DNA of 64,000 bases from Gracilibacillus suaedae (lineage in GTDB: Bacteria > Bacillota > Bacilli > Bacillales > Amphibacillaceae). Position numbers and translations under genes: made by a program. A model generated the notes under the pieces. That model saw only the letters and a program-made list of their open reading frames with translations, was not told the DNA's origin and did not search any database. The stretch lies in the NCBI RefSeq assembly GCF_017599345.1, contig NZ_JAGFVL010000057.1, positions 62,001-126,000 of the forward strand, given 5' to 3'. Shown here in pieces: positions 25,216 to 33,866 of this stretch (position 1 is the first letter of the stretch; each line of letters begins with the position of its first letter).

Positions 25216-26163
25216 TTTATAGCTATTCAGTAAAAATCTTAAGTTATAAGTTTTATTGTTATTTCCCCCATATGATTCCACTTCTAATTTCTTCAAAATC
25301 CGTGATGCAGTGTAAATGGAGTCTAATAATAGAAACCACCTTGCCTGCCTATTATTGATTGTGTATCCAAACATAAAAACAAAATCAATCAAAGCAGGAA
25401 TGTGAGCATTTTTATCTTTATAGCCGCATTTACCACACTTCCAAGTACCATATGTCCATTTCATTACTAGCGGTTTACATTTAGGACAAAACACACCCCT
25501 TCTAATATTACGAAGCACCTCTCCGGTTGGCTGTAAAAAAGTAAGCGGGCGCTCTCGATGCATACTCACCAACTTTTTGCTTAATTGTAATAATGGATTC
25601 CGACCTAGCCTAGGATCTGAAAATTCCCGTGTTAATTCCTCCAATCGAAAAGGAAGTTGTTGAACAGGTATCATATCTGGTTGTTCAAAGGTTAAATATG
25701 CTTGATCATGAGTGAAGATAACTAACGTGTAGATGGGGATGGATTCAAAACCGAGGTCCTCTAAAACTTTTCTAAGCTGTTCTTTTTGTAATTTTGCTTG
25801 GGAAAGAGGGTGCTGGTACACTTTCTCCTCTGATTCTTTCGACTGAATCATCTGATGTGCTTCGTTAATAAAAAGTTTCCCTTTTAAGTGTTTGATTTCG
25901 GTAATTAAGAAAAAGGCAGGGAATAAAAATAAGCCATCGATTTGGAAGTGGTGGTTATTTCTTTCTAGTCTAAGGCCATATAAATCATAATGGGATGTAG
26001 TAGTAATGAGGTCTATGAAGTAAGGTAAACTTTTCTCTCCAAGATAGCCGGCGAGTTCTCTGCCAAACGATTCGGAGATATTTGGAGGGACGTCGAGGTA
26101 ACGTTCTTGCATCACTTCCAACTGCAACAATTGATCTGTTTTTTGTGGAGGTCTAACGATCAA
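25204..26163 (-). CDS. NERD (nuclease-related) domain protein with zinc ribbon
   Basis: A 319-residue protein. TTG 26163 lies 8 nt behind AAAGGAG and gives the family-like N-terminus MIVRPPQKTDQLL; the AGGAGG further upstream is too far from the next ATG. The NERD domain (about 35-150) shows the nuclease-like core YDLYGLRLERNNHHFQIDGL and LITEIKHLKGKL, where D, E and K are the expected catalytic positions. Near the C-terminus a rubredoxin/zinc-ribbon pair CPKC ... CGKC (about 230-255) may bind nucleic acid. NERD proteins are predicted DNA-processing enzymes without a settled role. Confidence 0.8.
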   Translation of the reverse strand: MIVRPPQKTDQLLQLEVMQERYLDVPPNISESFGRELAGYLGEKSLPYFIDLITTTSHYDLYGLRLERNNHHFQIDGLFLFPAFFLITEIKHLKGKLFINEAHQMIQSKESEEKVYQHPLSQAKLQKEQLRKVLEDLGFESIPIYTLVIFTHDQAYLTFEQPDMIPVQQLPFRLEELTREFSDPRLGRNPLLQLSKKLVSMHRERPLTFLQPTGEVLRNIRRGVFCPKCKPLVMKWTYGTWKCGKCGYKDKNAHIPALIDFVFMFGYTINNRQARWFLLLDSIYTASRILKKLEVESYGGNNNKTYNLRFLLNSYKGRT

Positions 26164-26242
26164 TAAATCATCTCCTTTCCGCTTCATTATAACAAACAAG
26201 CCTCCTATGGTATACTAATTTAGAAGAGGGAGTGTACAATAT

Positions 26243-26602
26243 ATGGAAACAAAAAATCAACAATTTTTCCGAGCATTTAATGAAGCATTTGTAAAAGGAA
26301 ACAGTGAAAAAATATTAGAAAGTGTCACTACTGATATAACGTGGCGCATGGTCGGAAATGACACGATAGAGGGAATAGAAAACTTAGAATACGCACTCAA
26401 AGGAATGGATAATGGTAACCAGTTCGAGTTAGAAATCGAACATCTGATTACGCATGGAAAAGAAGGAGTAGTTAATGGCATCATCCATTCGACAGATAAG
26501 AGTGGTGAGCAGCGTCATTACAGCTTCTGTGATATTTACAAATTAAATAAACATAAGAATGGACAAATAAAAGAAATCATTAGTTATGTGTTGGAGATCT
26601 AG
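26243..26602 (+). CDS. SnoaL-like (NTF2-fold) protein
   Basis: A 119-residue protein of the NTF2-like superfamily: helix FFRAFNEAFVKGNSEKILE, then DITWRMVGNDTIEGIENL and a curved beta sheet ending in a YVLEI strand. Such proteins are small cytoplasmic cone-shaped dimers with varied or unknown activity (isomerases, hydrolases, ligand sinks). GAGGGAG precedes the ATG. The next gene starts 3 bp after this one stops, so both are translated from one transcript. No substrate can be proposed. Confidence 0.75.
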   Translation: METKNQQFFRAFNEAFVKGNSEKILESVTTDITWRMVGNDTIEGIENLEYALKGMDNGNQFELEIEHLITHGKEGVVNGIIHSTDKSGEQRHYSFCDIYKLNKHKNGQIKEIISYVLEI

Positions 26603-26604
26603 CC

Positions 26605-27366
26605 GTGCGACAATTATGGACGTTTGGAATTGAGCAGGCAAAATCATGCGTTTTTGCTGTTGTTATTTTCTCCACATTAGCGATTACTCAGATGATAGAT
26701 GTGCCATTTATTCACCGCTATGATCTTATCCTTATCATTTGTCTGATTACCCAAGTGCTCATGCTCGTCACTAAGCTGGAAACATGGGATGAGGTAAAAG
26801 TTATTTGTGTTTTTCACCTTATCGGTCTGGCATTGGAAATTTATAAAGTACATATGGGTTCCTGGAGCTATCCGGAAGAAGCACTTACAAAAGTATTTGG
26901 CGTTCCACTATATAGTGGGTTTATGTATGCCAGTGTTGCCAGTTATTTATGTCAGGCCTGGCGTCGACTTGATGTCCAGTTAGAAAAGTGGCCGCCGACT
27001 TGGCCGGTTGCTATCCTAAGTGCTGCAATCTATTTTAACTTTTTTACCCATCACTATATCTATGATTTTCGCTGGGCGCTAAAGGTTGCCACGATTCTAT
27101 TATTCTTACAAACGATTGTTTATTATCGTGTGAATCATCGTACATATAAGATGCCGCTGGTTCTTGCCTTTGTATTAATCGGCTTTTTTATTTGGATTGC
27201 GGAAAATATTGCTACTTTTTTTGGAGCATGGCAATATCCCGGACAATCTCAAACATGGCAAATCGTTCATTTAGGTAAAATTAGCTCATGGCTCCTGTTA
27301 GTGATTGTTAGTTTCCTAATAGTTGCAATGTTAAAACATTTAAAGGAAAGGAGAGAATCCTATTAA
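26605..27366 (+). CDS. DUF817 integral membrane protein
   Basis: A 253-residue protein with eight hydrophobic helices. GTG start at 26605, 8 nt after GGAG. Recognisable DUF817 features are FGIEQAKSCVFA at the start, the central HMGSWSYPEEALTKVFGVPLYS loop, FTHHYIYDFRWALK and the late FFGAWQYPGQSQTW segment. The paired aromatic SWSYP/AWQYP loops suggest an internal repeat. The family resembles carotenoid cyclase/hydratase-type membrane enzymes in its helix and loop arrangement, but no activity is established. Operon with the NTF2-like gene. Confidence 0.8.
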   Translation: MRQLWTFGIEQAKSCVFAVVIFSTLAITQMIDVPFIHRYDLILIICLITQVLMLVTKLETWDEVKVICVFHLIGLALEIYKVHMGSWSYPEEALTKVFGVPLYSGFMYASVASYLCQAWRRLDVQLEKWPPTWPVAILSAAIYFNFFTHHYIYDFRWALKVATILLFLQTIVYYRVNHRTYKMPLVLAFVLIGFFIWIAENIATFFGAWQYPGQSQTWQIVHLGKISSWLLLVIVSFLIVAMLKHLKERRESY

Positions 27367-27395
27367 TAGTAGGAGGCTGTTACAAAGAGAGAATC

Positions 27396-27440
27396 GCACA
27401 TACAGAAAACAATGAATGATTCTGTATGTGCCTTCCTTTT
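27396..27440 (+). terminator. Terminator of the NTF2-like/DUF817 operon
   Basis: GCACATACAGA/TCTGTATGTGC perfect 11-bp stem, then CTTCCTTTTATTTTTT. It also lies behind the convergent small gene. Confidence 0.85.
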
Positions 27441-27612
27441 ATTTTTTCTGATCTGTAATATTCCGACTGTACACTTCTTCGATATAAGCCAGATACCCCT
27501 TCAAATCATGCTTTTTTTCTTCTCCTTCTAATTGAATGGCAAAGGATGCTAAAATAAGGATACTACCACACATAAATAACCAGATAAAAATACCAAATAA
27601 TATTTCCATCAT
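27439..27612 (-). CDS. 57-residue membrane protein
   Basis: Two adjacent ATG codons (27612 and 27609) follow a strong GGAGGGGG. The product MMEILFGIFIWLFMCGSILI... has one N-terminal helix (about 3-26) and a charged C-terminal half (EGEEKKHDLKGYLAYIEEVY) predicted to face the cytoplasm. No family is recognised. It is convergent with the DUF817 gene and divergent from the lacI-type gene. The ribosome site and the clean signal-anchor layout argue that it is real. Confidence 0.6.
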   Translation of the reverse strand: MMEILFGIFIWLFMCGSILILASFAIQLEGEEKKHDLKGYLAYIEEVYSRNITDQKK

Positions 27613-27641
27613 TCCCCCTCCTTTAATCTTAGCTTAGATGG

Positions 27642-27655
27642 TGGAACGCGTTTCA
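27642..27655. promoter_or_regulatory. LacI-type operator in front of the regulator gene
   Basis: TGGAACGCGTTTCA, a CG-centred near-palindrome of LacI/CcpA type, 35 bp before the regulator start. A related site overlaps the transporter promoter at 28652. Confidence 0.5.
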
Positions 27656-27689
27656 GAGCAAGAAATTTTTAAGAAAAAAGGTGAAAATC

Positions 27690-28646
27690 TTGGCAAATAT
27701 TCGTGATATCGCAAAAATGGCCGGCGTGTCAGTGACAACTGTGTCTCGAGTAATAAATGACCATCCATATGTTAGTGAAGAGAAGCGGAAAGCAGTTATC
27801 GATGTGATGAGGAAAGTAGACTATCAGGTGAATCGAACTGCGGTAAGTCTTAGCCAAGGAAAATCTCATCTAATCGGTGTAGTTGTTCCTTTTGTAAAGC
27901 ATCCATACTTTGGGCTGCTTATCGAGGGGATAGCAAAGCAAGCGGTGGAAAATCATTATCATTTTGTACTCATTCAGACCAATTACGAAAAAGAAAGAGA
28001 GCAGGAAGCGTTAGATATGTTGAAACATAAACAAATTGATGGACTGATTATTTGTTCTCATAGGATTGAATTACCAACCATTGAAGCTTACCAGCAATAT
28101 GGAAGAATTGTTGTCAGTGAAAATGCAGCAGGGAATAAAAGCATAGATTCCGTTTTTGTTGACCATTACCAAAGTTTTATGGATGCATTAGCTTACCTAA
28201 AACATAAGGGATATAAAAGAATCGGTTACTGTATAGGGCGTGAATCAGGCTCAAATAGTTACTTTCGCCAACTGGCTTATAAAGAGTTTTTGAGACAATA
28301 TCCACAAAAGGAATTTGTTTTTACTGAAAACTATTATTTTGAAGATGGTCAAAAAGTAATGGATGAAATCTCAGAATTAACAGAAAAACCAGATGCACTA
28401 CTGGTAACGAGTGATGTAGTGGCAGCAGGCATTCTGACCGCTTGTAAGAACGCACATATGAGAGTACCTAAGGACATGGCTATCATTGGTTTCGATAATC
28501 AACCAATAGCAAAAATGATGGATATTACAACATTTGAAATTCCAATTGCAACAATGGGTGAGCGGCTGTTTCAGCATGTTTTAGGAAAAGCAATTAATCG
28601 TCATGAAGAACTTGCGATCAATCTTATCGAAAGAGGAACAGTTTAA
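27690..28646 (+). CDS. LacI-family transcriptional regulator
   Basis: A 318-residue repressor. TTG start at 27690 behind AAAGGTG gives the canonical N-terminus MANIRDIAKMAGVSVTTVSR. The DNA-binding HTH and hinge (about 1-60) include the minor-groove hinge segment NRTAVSLSQGKSHLIG. The periplasmic-binding-like effector domain (about 62-318) has DGLIICSHR and DALLVTSDVVAAGIL. It lies 51 bp before a major-facilitator transporter. CG-centred operators before both genes suggest that it controls itself and the transporter, the inducer being the transported compound. The sugar or acid recognised is unknown. Confidence 0.88.
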   Translation: MANIRDIAKMAGVSVTTVSRVINDHPYVSEEKRKAVIDVMRKVDYQVNRTAVSLSQGKSHLIGVVVPFVKHPYFGLLIEGIAKQAVENHYHFVLIQTNYEKEREQEALDMLKHKQIDGLIICSHRIELPTIEAYQQYGRIVVSENAAGNKSIDSVFVDHYQSFMDALAYLKHKGYKRIGYCIGRESGSNSYFRQLAYKEFLRQYPQKEFVFTENYYFEDGQKVMDEISELTEKPDALLVTSDVVAAGILTACKNAHMRVPKDMAIIGFDNQPIAKMMDITTFEIPIATMGERLFQHVLGKAINRHEELAINLIERGTV

Positions 28647-28651
28647 ATAAA

Positions 28652-28681
28652 TGTAAACGCTTTGTAAATTGTGTATAATAG
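28652..28681 (+). promoter_or_regulatory. Promoter and cre/LacI-type operator of the MFS gene
   Basis: TGTAAACGCTTTGTAA (28652-28667) matches the cre/LacI operator pattern. TATAAT lies at 28674-28679, 17 nt after the poorly conserved -35 region that the operator covers. Confidence 0.55.
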
Positions 28682-28697
28682 CAAAAGGTGATACAAC

Positions 28698-29954
28698 ATG
28701 ACAAAGCGATTTGTTGAAAGATTTTATTACGGTTGGGTAATCGTCGCGATCGCCGCTTTTGGCGTCTTTTTTTCTGGTCCAGGGCAAACCTATTCGAATT
28801 CGATATTTGTAGACGAATATATCGCCACGTTCGGATGGTCACGATCTGAAGTTTCCGGCCTTTATTCCGTTGCTACATTAATTGCTGGTTTCGTTATGAT
28901 GCTTGTCGGTCGATTTATCGATCGATTTGGTCAACGTACGATGATGGTGACAGTTGGTACACTTCTTTCATTAGCGTGTTTTTTTAATAGTATCGTATCA
29001 ACAATGTGGATGTTTGTCGTTGGTTTCTTTTTGATCCGTTTACTTGGCCAAGGTAGTATGACATTGATACCTAATACGCTTGTCGCTCAATGGTTTATTG
29101 AAAAAAGGGGACGTGCGGTTAGTTTTGTTTCGCTCGGAAGTTTTGCGAGTGCGATGTTATTTCCAATCGCCAATACATGGTTGATCCAAACATGGGATTG
29201 GCAATTTGCCTGGCGGTTTTGGGGAATCTTGCTTCTTTTTATATTTGTACCACTAGCATTTTTCGGGGTGCGAAATCGCCCAGAAGATGTTGGGCTTGTT
29301 CCAGACGGACTAGAGAGAAAAGCGGATAAAAAAAAGGAACAACAGAAAAAGTCGTTGTCAGAGGTGAATTGGAAACTAAATGAAGCTGTTAAAACGCGTG
29401 CTTTTTGGATGATTTTAATTTGTATTGGCATTCCTTCATTAGTTAATACAGGGGTAACCTTTCATATCATTTCAATTTTTGCCTTTCATGACTTACCAGC
29501 GGGAATTGCTGCGACAGTATTAAGCCTAATGGCTGTTGTTGGGATTCCGATGTCACTTGCATCAGGGTTTATTACCGAAAAAATAAAAACAAACTATTTA
29601 TTTGTGCTTATATTTATCTTGGAACTTATGATTCTATTGTTATTACTAATGTTAGCAAATGCTATTATTGCGATCATTGTTGGAGTTCTTTGGGGAATTG
29701 CCAACGGATTCGGTCGGATTGCTACAAATGTGATTTGGCCAGATTATTTTGGGCGGAAGTTCATCGGTAGTATTAATGGAGTGGGTGCAACTATGATGGT
29801 AGCTGCATCTGCTTTTGGACCGTTACCGTTTGGAATAGGGTATGATATTTTTCAGAGTTATACGCCTGTGCTATTAATCTCTTTAGTTTTTCCTTTTATT
29901 GGGGTGATTGCTGCGATATTAGCTACACAGCCTGAAAAAGCCAACGCATCATGA
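28698..29954 (+). CDS. Major facilitator transporter (OxlT/monocarboxylate-like)
   Basis: A 418-residue, 12-helix MFS carrier. It starts FYYGWVIVAIAAFGVFFSGPGQTYSNSIF, typical of the oxalate-formate antiporter/monocarboxylate porter group, with the loop 2-3 motif GRFIDRFGQR. The central cytoplasmic loop (about 195-225) is Lys-rich, and the mirrored motif lies in the C-half near GRKFIGSINGVG. It is probably a plasma-membrane carrier for an organic acid, expressed under the LacI-type regulator upstream. The substrate is not determinable. The terminator stem begins within its last codons. Confidence 0.85.
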   Translation: MTKRFVERFYYGWVIVAIAAFGVFFSGPGQTYSNSIFVDEYIATFGWSRSEVSGLYSVATLIAGFVMMLVGRFIDRFGQRTMMVTVGTLLSLACFFNSIVSTMWMFVVGFFLIRLLGQGSMTLIPNTLVAQWFIEKRGRAVSFVSLGSFASAMLFPIANTWLIQTWDWQFAWRFWGILLLFIFVPLAFFGVRNRPEDVGLVPDGLERKADKKKEQQKKSLSEVNWKLNEAVKTRAFWMILICIGIPSLVNTGVTFHIISIFAFHDLPAGIAATVLSLMAVVGIPMSLASGFITEKIKTNYLFVLIFILELMILLLLLMLANAIIAIIVGVLWGIANGFGRIATNVIWPDYFGRKFIGSINGVGATMMVAASAFGPLPFGIGYDIFQSYTPVLLISLVFPFIGVIAAILATQPEKANAS

Positions 29955-29968
29955 AGCGTTGGCTTTTT
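29935..29968. terminator. Bidirectional terminator between MFS and YceI genes
   Basis: AAAAAGCCAACGC/GCGTTGGCTTTTT stem with an 8-nt loop and A/T tracts on both sides, serving the convergent genes. Confidence 0.88.
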
Positions 29969-29978
29969 ATGTTTACTA

Positions 29979-30509
29979 TTATTCTTCTACAACAAATTCA
30001 AATCCACCAGTAAATTTAACTTCTTTACCGATTAATACCCCGCCAGTTTCAAGTGGTGCATTCCAAGTTAAACCATAATCTTCACGGTTGATTTTCCCGG
30101 ATACATCTGCACCGGCAATCGTATTACCTTGCATCGGGTCTTTTGCTTTTCCATTGTATTCAGCCGTGAAAGTTTCTTCATTTGTAACACCTTTAATAGT
30201 TAAATCGCCAGTGATTTTAAATTCAGAATCACCTGCTTTTTCGATGTTTTTACTAACAAAAGTAATGTTCGGATATGTTTCTACATCAAAGAAGTCACCT
30301 GATTTTAAGTGCCCGTTACGGTCTTCATTGTTAGTTTCGATAGACGCAACATCAATTGTCACTTTGACACTAGCATTTTCAAGGTCATCAAAGCTTCCGT
30401 TAAAATCCACATCAAAATTTTGGAATTCACCTTTTGCTTTAGATACCATCATATGTTTTACTTCAAAATTCAATGCACTGTGTACTTTGTCTAAATTTAC
30501 ATTTGCCAT
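29979..30509 (-). CDS. YceI-family lipocalin-like protein
   Basis: A 176-residue protein of the YceI family, eight-stranded barrels that bind polyisoprenoid or amphiphilic molecules. Motifs are DKVHSALNFEVKHMMVSKAKG at the N-terminus, NGHLKSGDFFDVETYPNITF in the middle and the C-terminal GKEVKFTGGFEFV. No signal peptide, so it is cytoplasmic as in many Firmicutes. GGGAGGA precedes the ATG. Divergent from an HxlR regulator with a palindromic operator between them, the usual arrangement of a stress-inducible yceI gene. The ligand is unknown. Confidence 0.88.
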   Translation of the reverse strand: MANVNLDKVHSALNFEVKHMMVSKAKGEFQNFDVDFNGSFDDLENASVKVTIDVASIETNNEDRNGHLKSGDFFDVETYPNITFVSKNIEKAGDSEFKITGDLTIKGVTNEETFTAEYNGKAKDPMQGNTIAGADVSGKINREDYGLTWNAPLETGGVLIGKEVKFTGGFEFVVEE

Positions 30510-30571
30510 TTCGAAAATTCCTCCCTAATAATCATTAACTTACTTTATGTAACTAAGTATACAAACATTAA

Positions 30572-30588
30572 TTACTTACGTCAAGTAA
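30572..30588. promoter_or_regulatory. Palindromic HxlR operator between yceI-like and hxlR-like genes
   Basis: TTACTT-ACGTC-AAGTAA palindrome in the AT-rich divergent promoter region. A similar, weaker half-site series ACTTACTTTATGTAACTAAGT lies at about 30537-30558. Confidence 0.6.
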
Positions 30589-30647
30589 ATTAATTATTTT
30601 ATTTATGTAAAAAAATTTGCTATACTATAACTAAAGAGGTGAGAACT

Positions 30648-30977
30648 ATGGCAGACAAAACGATTTGTCCGAAGTTTGAATCGGCATTAAATATATTAAA
30701 TAAGCGCTGGACTGGATTGATCATTTTTCAATTATTAGAAGGTGCACAACGTTTTTCTACCATTGAAGCAACAATTGGTATTAGTGGACGTGTATTATCG
30801 GAACGGTTAAAAGACTTAGAAAAACAAGGCATCGTGAAACGCCAGGTCTATGATGAAACACCGGTCAGAATTGAATATGCCCTAACTGAAAAAGGAAAAG
30901 CTCTAGAACCGGTATTGAAAAGCATCCAAAAATGGGCAGACGGCTGGATGGAAAAAGAAAAACAATCATTTATATAA
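30648..30977 (+). CDS. HxlR-family regulator
   Basis: A 109-residue winged-helix repressor/activator. ATG 30648 is 7 nt from AGAGGTG. It shows the family's CP motif (ICPKFESALNIL) with a single N-terminal Cys, NKRWTGLIIFQLL, the HTH FSTIEATIGISGRVLSERLKDLEKQGIV and the wing RIEYALTEKGKAL. Relatives such as YodB/HypR sense electrophiles or oxidants through that Cys. It is divergent from the YceI gene, which it probably controls through TTACTT-type palindromes. Confidence 0.87.
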   Translation: MADKTICPKFESALNILNKRWTGLIIFQLLEGAQRFSTIEATIGISGRVLSERLKDLEKQGIVKRQVYDETPVRIEYALTEKGKALEPVLKSIQKWADGWMEKEKQSFI

Positions 30978-31002
30978 CTCTTACCCGAAATAAGTGGAAC
31001 TA

Positions 31003-31036
31003 AAACTGCGGAGTAGATGATTCGCAGTTTTTTTGT
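31003..31036 (+). terminator. Terminator of the hxlR-like gene
   Basis: AAACTGCG/CGCAGTTT stem with a 12-nt loop and a T7 run. Confidence 0.8.
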
Positions 31037-31064
31037 GTACAATATAGGTTAAGGAGTGATAAAT

Positions 31065-31997
31065 ATGAAAGTGATTTTAGACTGTGATCCGGGTCATGAT
31101 GATGCAATCGCTATTATTCTAGCAGCGTCTAAAGTTAGTCCGTTAGATATAGTCGGCATTACAACTGTTTCCGGAAATGTAGAAGTAGAAAAGAATACCT
31201 TAAATGCATTGAAAGTTTGTGATATTATCGGTTTAGATGATGTTCCGGTAGTACAAGGTGCGAAAAGGCCGATGGTTAGAGAACCAGAAATAGCGGAACA
31301 TATTCATGGAGAGACAGGTTTAGACGGTCCTAATCTGCCGAATACACCTAAAAGAACGGCGATTAATCAACATGCGGTTGATTTTATTATTGAGCAATTA
31401 CACCGTGCAGAAGAGGCGATTACAATAGTGCCAACAGGTCCGTTAACCAATATTGCCTTGGCTCTAGTAAAAGATCCTTCTATCAAGGCTAAGATAAAGG
31501 AAATTGTCTTAATGGGTGGGGGCACCTTTGGTAATTGGACACCTGCAGCCGAATTTAATATTTACGTTGATGCAGAAGCTGCCAAAGTCGTGTTCGAGAG
31601 TGGACTTCCAATCCGGATGTTTGGGCTGGATGTAACACACCAGGCCTTGGCTACCAAAGAAACAGTAGAACAGTTAAAAGAAATTGCCAACCCGGTAAGT
31701 GAATTTGTGGCAGAGTTATTAGTATTTTTTATGCAAGCATACAAAGACTATTTTGCATTTCCAGGTGGTCCGATTCATGATGCATGTACGATTGCACATC
31801 TCATTGATCCTTCTATTTTTGAGTTTGAAGATGTTCATGTTGCCATAGAAACAAAAGGAGAATTCAGCTACGGGATGACGGTTGTCGATCGTTTAGCTGT
31901 TACAGGTCGGGAACCAAATGCTTATTTTGCTACAGGGCTCAATCAGGAAAAGTTTTGGAGCTTATTCAAAAAATCGTTAGAATCATACTCCGAGTGA
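31065..31997 (+). CDS. Nucleoside hydrolase (IunH/Rih family)
   Basis: A 310-residue enzyme that cleaves nucleosides to ribose plus base. ATG 31065 is 8 nt from AAGGAG. The calcium-site signature DCDPGHDDAIAI (about 5-16), the active-site PTGPLTNIALAL and the C-terminal Asp in FPGGPIHDACTIAHLI are all present. Directly followed (15 bp) by ribokinase, so the ribose released is phosphorylated at once, and then by uracil-DNA glycosylase. Whether it prefers pyrimidine or purine nucleosides is not clear from the sequence. Confidence 0.92.
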   Translation: MKVILDCDPGHDDAIAIILAASKVSPLDIVGITTVSGNVEVEKNTLNALKVCDIIGLDDVPVVQGAKRPMVREPEIAEHIHGETGLDGPNLPNTPKRTAINQHAVDFIIEQLHRAEEAITIVPTGPLTNIALALVKDPSIKAKIKEIVLMGGGTFGNWTPAAEFNIYVDAEAAKVVFESGLPIRMFGLDVTHQALATKETVEQLKEIANPVSEFVAELLVFFMQAYKDYFAFPGGPIHDACTIAHLIDPSIFEFEDVHVAIETKGEFSYGMTVVDRLAVTGREPNAYFATGLNQEKFWSLFKKSLESYSE

Positions 31998-32012
31998 GAG
32001 GAGATGTAAGGA

Positions 32013-32882
32013 ATGAATCAACCCAAAATAACAGTGATTGGCAGTATTAATATGGACTTAGTTACGGAAACAGATATGGTGCCAGTCCAAGGTGAAACGG
32101 TAAGAGGGACCAATTTTCAAACGATTCCTGGTGGGAAAGGTGCAAATCAAGCAGTAGCTGCTGCTCGTCTTGGAGCGGAAGTAACGATGGTTGGTTGTGT
32201 TGGTGACGATCAATTTGGTGATGTCTTGATGGATCATTTGCGGAAAGAAAACATTCAAGTAGACCACATTGATCATGTAAGGGAAATACCAACAGGTCTT
32301 GCTAATATTATCTTATCTGAACAGGATAATCGAATCATTATCATTGCCGGAGCAAATGGTAAAGTGACAAAGGATTATATTGAGCAAATAAAAGCTACCA
32401 TACTTGATAGTGACTATGTCTTGCTTCAATTTGAAATTCCGAAAGAAACGATTGCGTATAGTATGGCATTATGTCATAAACACGGGGTTCCTGTTATTGT
32501 TAATCCTGCACCAGCTATGGAATTGGATCAAGCAACATGGGAAAAAGCTACATATATTACTCCTAATGAAACCGAACGGCAACAACTATTCGGGAATCAG
32601 CACAACGAGAAACTAGTCATCACAAAAGGAAAACAAGGTGTTTCGTTTATGGAAGCTGGCAAAGAGCAAGAAGTAGCAGGACATGCTGTAGATGTTGTTG
32701 ATACAACAGGTGCAGGTGACACTTTTAATGGTGCATTGGCAGTAGCGTTAGCGGAAGGACAAGCTTTAACGAAAGCAGTCAAGTTTGCGAATGCAGCAGC
32801 AGCGTTATCCGTTGGTAAGATAGGAGCCCAAGGCGGTATGCCGACTAGAGAACAAGTAGAACAATTTTTAGAAAAAGGTTGA
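32013..32882 (+). CDS. rbsK: Ribokinase
   Basis: A 289-residue PfkB-family kinase phosphorylating ribose at O5. It has the N-terminal GSINMDLV, the substrate motif [17 protein letters not shown] (PfkB signature 1), and the anion-hole/catalytic motif [13 protein letters not shown] (signature 2, catalytic Asp). AGGAG precedes the ATG. Encoded between nucleoside hydrolase and ung, it completes nucleoside-ribose salvage. No ribose ABC transporter or RbsD is adjacent. Confidence 0.9.
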   Translation: MNQPKITVIGSINMDLVTETDMVPVQGETVRGTNFQTIPGGKGANQAVAAARLGAEVTMVGCVGDDQFGDVLMDHLRKENIQVDHIDHVREIPTGLANIILSEQDNRIIIIAGANGKVTKDYIEQIKATILDSDYVLLQFEIPKETIAYSMALCHKHGVPVIVNPAPAMELDQATWEKATYITPNETERQQLFGNQHNEKLVITKGKQGVSFMEAGKEQEVAGHAVDVVDTTGAGDTFNGALAVALAEGQALTKAVKFANAAAALSVGKIGAQGGMPTREQVEQFLEKG

Positions 32883-32887
32883 TAGTT

Positions 32888-33577
32888 ATGACGACAAATA
32901 TATTGAACAATGATTGGGCAGATCTATTAGAAACTGAATTTCAGAAGGACTATTATGTACAATTACGAGAGTTTTTGAAGCGGGAGTATCAGAACTACAC
33001 GATTTATCCCAATATGTATGATATTTATAATGCGTTACATTACACACCTTTTCATCATGTAAAAGTGGTGATTCTTGGCCAGGACCCTTACCATGGCCCT
33101 AATCAGGCGCACGGCTTAAGTTTTTCTGTTAAGCCAGAGGTTGATATTCCACCTTCCCTGAAAAACATATATAAAGAATTACATGCAGATATTGGCTGTC
33201 CAATTCCTAATCATGGTTATCTCGTGAAATGGGCAGAACAAGGTGTGTTGCTACTAAACAACGTATTGACAGTAAGGCAGGGACAAGCACATTCTCATCG
33301 TGGTAAGGGATGGGAGCAATTTACTGATCAAGTCATTATGACGTTGAACCAAAAAGAAACACCTGTCGTATATATCCTTTGGGGAGCAGCAGCCCAGAAA
33401 AAACAAGCCCTGATTGATTTATCCAAACATTATGTTATCAAATCCCCCCATCCAAGCCCGTTATCAGCTCATCGGGGATTTTTTGGCAGCAAACCATTTT
33501 CTAAAACCAATCAAATTCTTGAGCAAAATGGTCAGCAAGCAATTGAATGGGAGATAGGATATGATAAGAGAGACTAA
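32888..33577 (+). CDS. ung: Uracil-DNA glycosylase
   Basis: A 229-residue family-1 uracil-DNA glycosylase that removes uracil from DNA in base-excision repair. The water-activating loop [17 protein letters not shown] and the Leu-intercalation/His loop [13 protein letters not shown] are intact. ATG 32888 is favoured; the in-frame TTG at 32879 overlaps the rbsK stop. Last gene of the nucleoside operon, which ends in a terminator. Confidence 0.95.
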   Translation: MTTNILNNDWADLLETEFQKDYYVQLREFLKREYQNYTIYPNMYDIYNALHYTPFHHVKVVILGQDPYHGPNQAHGLSFSVKPEVDIPPSLKNIYKELHADIGCPIPNHGYLVKWAEQGVLLLNNVLTVRQGQAHSHRGKGWEQFTDQVIMTLNQKETPVVYILWGAAAQKKQALIDLSKHYVIKSPHPSPLSAHRGFFGSKPFSKTNQILEQNGQQAIEWEIGYDKRD

Positions 33578-33606
33578 CTATTGACTTTATATAGTTAGTC
33601 TCTTTA
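33569..33606 (+). terminator. Terminator of the nucleoside hydrolase-rbsK-ung operon
   Basis: AGAGACTAACTA/TAGTTAGTCTCT perfect 12-bp stem, then TTTAG. The stem contains the ung stop codon. Confidence 0.85.
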
Positions 33607-33632
33607 GAGTTCAAATATAAAGAGGAGATAAC

Positions 33633-33832
33633 CCACAAGTCTAAGAAACGAACAAAAGATTTGTTGAATAAATCAGGATAATCAACAAATCTAAGCAATG
33701 AGCCAAGAGATTTGTTGAATAAACTGGGATAATCAACAAATCTAAGCAACGAGCCAAGAGATTTGTTGAATAAACTGGGATAATCAACAAATCCAAGCAA
33801 CACCCCAAAAGATTTGTTGATTATCGGATCTT
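33633..33832 (+). repeat. Second 51-bp tandem repeat array, four units
   Basis: Unit starts are at 33633, 33684, 33735 and 33786. The unit is AACAAATCTAAGCAA(C/T)GAGC, then CAAGAGATTTGTTGAATAAA and CTGGGATAATC. The period and the GTTGAATAAA...GGATAAT...AACAAAT core match the array at 3349-3802, while the 20-bp variable segment differs. Within a unit, AACAAATC and GATTTGTT form an inverted pair. Open frames across it are repeat artefacts. Confidence 0.88.
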
Positions 33833-33866
33833 TATCCCCAATAAGGAACTTTATAACGGTGTAATA

